Assembly: GCA_963541805.1 (NCBI GenBank)
Contig: CAUTVF010000054.1
Coordinates: 1-6,470, forward strand
Reading direction: 5' to 3'
Length of the DNA stretch: 6,470 nucleotides
From: CAUTVF01 sp963541805
GTDB taxonomy: Bacteria; Pseudomonadota; Alphaproteobacteria; Rs-D84; CASDRH01
Below are positions 6,079 through 6,470 of this stretch, piece after piece; the first letter of the stretch is position 1, and every line of letters begins with the position of its first letter. The notes beneath the pieces were generated by a model. That model did no database searches. It saw only the letters and a program-made list of their open reading frames with translations, and was not told where the DNA came from. The position numbers and the translations under genes are program-made.

Positions 6079-6470
6079 TTATTCTGATTTGACGCTTGAG
6101 TAATTCAGCGGCTTTGCATTTTCGGTGCTTTGTTCATACTGCGATGATGATACCGGTATATAGTCACGATTTAAATAACCTGTCATGACGATTACTGCAA
6201 AAACCTGTTTCTTATAATCGGTCTCAGCAAGATTGTACAGTTGAGTATTAACACATATAGCAACCGCAGAATTTGTCAAATTTAATTGATTAAATTCATC
6301 AGCTATTTTTTTAAGTGTTTCTTGCTCTTTCTGCATCTCTTCTAGCGTCCAAATCTTCCAACGGACATCAAAATATCCGTTAAATAATTTAGACATTTCC
6401 TGAACGCGCGGATCATTTCGTGGATCAAAATTCCAGTACGGAAATACGCGAGTTGTCGAACCTGTACTTG
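6079..6470 (-). CDS. Unrecognised protein, C-terminal 129 residues (5' end outside window)
   Basis: The frame has no stop from the TAA-equivalent end at 6079 to the right edge, with the first whole codon at 6468, so the gene very likely begins outside the window; the ATG at 6396 is internal and not needed as a start. The extra 24 residues upstream of that methionine read sensibly (FPYWNFDPRNDPRVQEM), supporting translation through it. The visible part has an aromatic segment (NGYFDVRWKIW), a charged helix (TLEEMQKEQETLKKIADEFN), a mildly hydrophobic strand-like stretch (NSAVAICVNTQLYNL), a second one (KKQVFAVIVMTGYLNRD) and a serine-rich polar end. I do not recognise the family. A dedicated hairpin terminator follows, which supports a real gene. 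Confidence 0.65.
   Translation of the reverse strand, partial: STGSTTRVFPYWNFDPRNDPRVQEMSKLFNGYFDVRWKIWTLEEMQKEQETLKKIADEFNQLNLTNSAVAICVNTQLYNLAETDYKKQVFAVIVMTGYLNRDYIPVSSSQYEQSTENAKPLNYSSVKSE

Overview
The window reads as a chromosomal segment of an AT-rich alphaproteobacterium. The evidence is a TrcR/DUF1013 protein (a family essentially confined to Alphaproteobacteria), an L25 of the long TL5/CTC type, and a primary sigma factor with an alphaproteobacterial-style region 1.2. Low GC, A/T-ending codons and AT-rich spacers fit a host-associated lineage (Holosporales- or Rickettsiales-like), but that placement is inference. I see no mobile element, CRISPR array, rRNA or tRNA.

Layout. (1) 84-773 (+): a small basic protein with a DUF2934-like head and a long lysine/valine-rich tail. 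(2) 830-2122 (+): seryl-tRNA synthetase, 56 bases downstream and probably co-transcribed. (3) 2123-2390: a convergent spacer with overlapping inverted repeats and a good terminator for the opposing gene. (4) 2391-3059 (-): ribosomal protein bL25. (5) 3060-3261: a divergent promoter region. (6) 3262-3834 (+): TrcR, and (7) 3867-5987 (+): RpoD, 32 bases apart and probably one operon. (8) 6034-6057: a strong hairpin between convergent genes, usable as a terminator in both directions and best on the minus strand. (9) 6079-6470 (-): the C-terminal end of a gene that enters from beyond the right edge and that I do not recognise.

Functionally this is core information processing: charging tRNA-Ser, binding 5S rRNA in the large subunit, and directing RNA polymerase to housekeeping promoters, with a probable regulator next to the sigma gene. 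The less ordinary elements are the lysine-rich DUF2934-like protein, the trcR-rpoD pairing in place of the common dnaG-rpoD order, rplY without pth immediately downstream, cysteine pairs and very acidic stretches in RpoD, and a SerRS motif 3 that differs from the common proteobacterial form. I found no convincing new multi-gene system.
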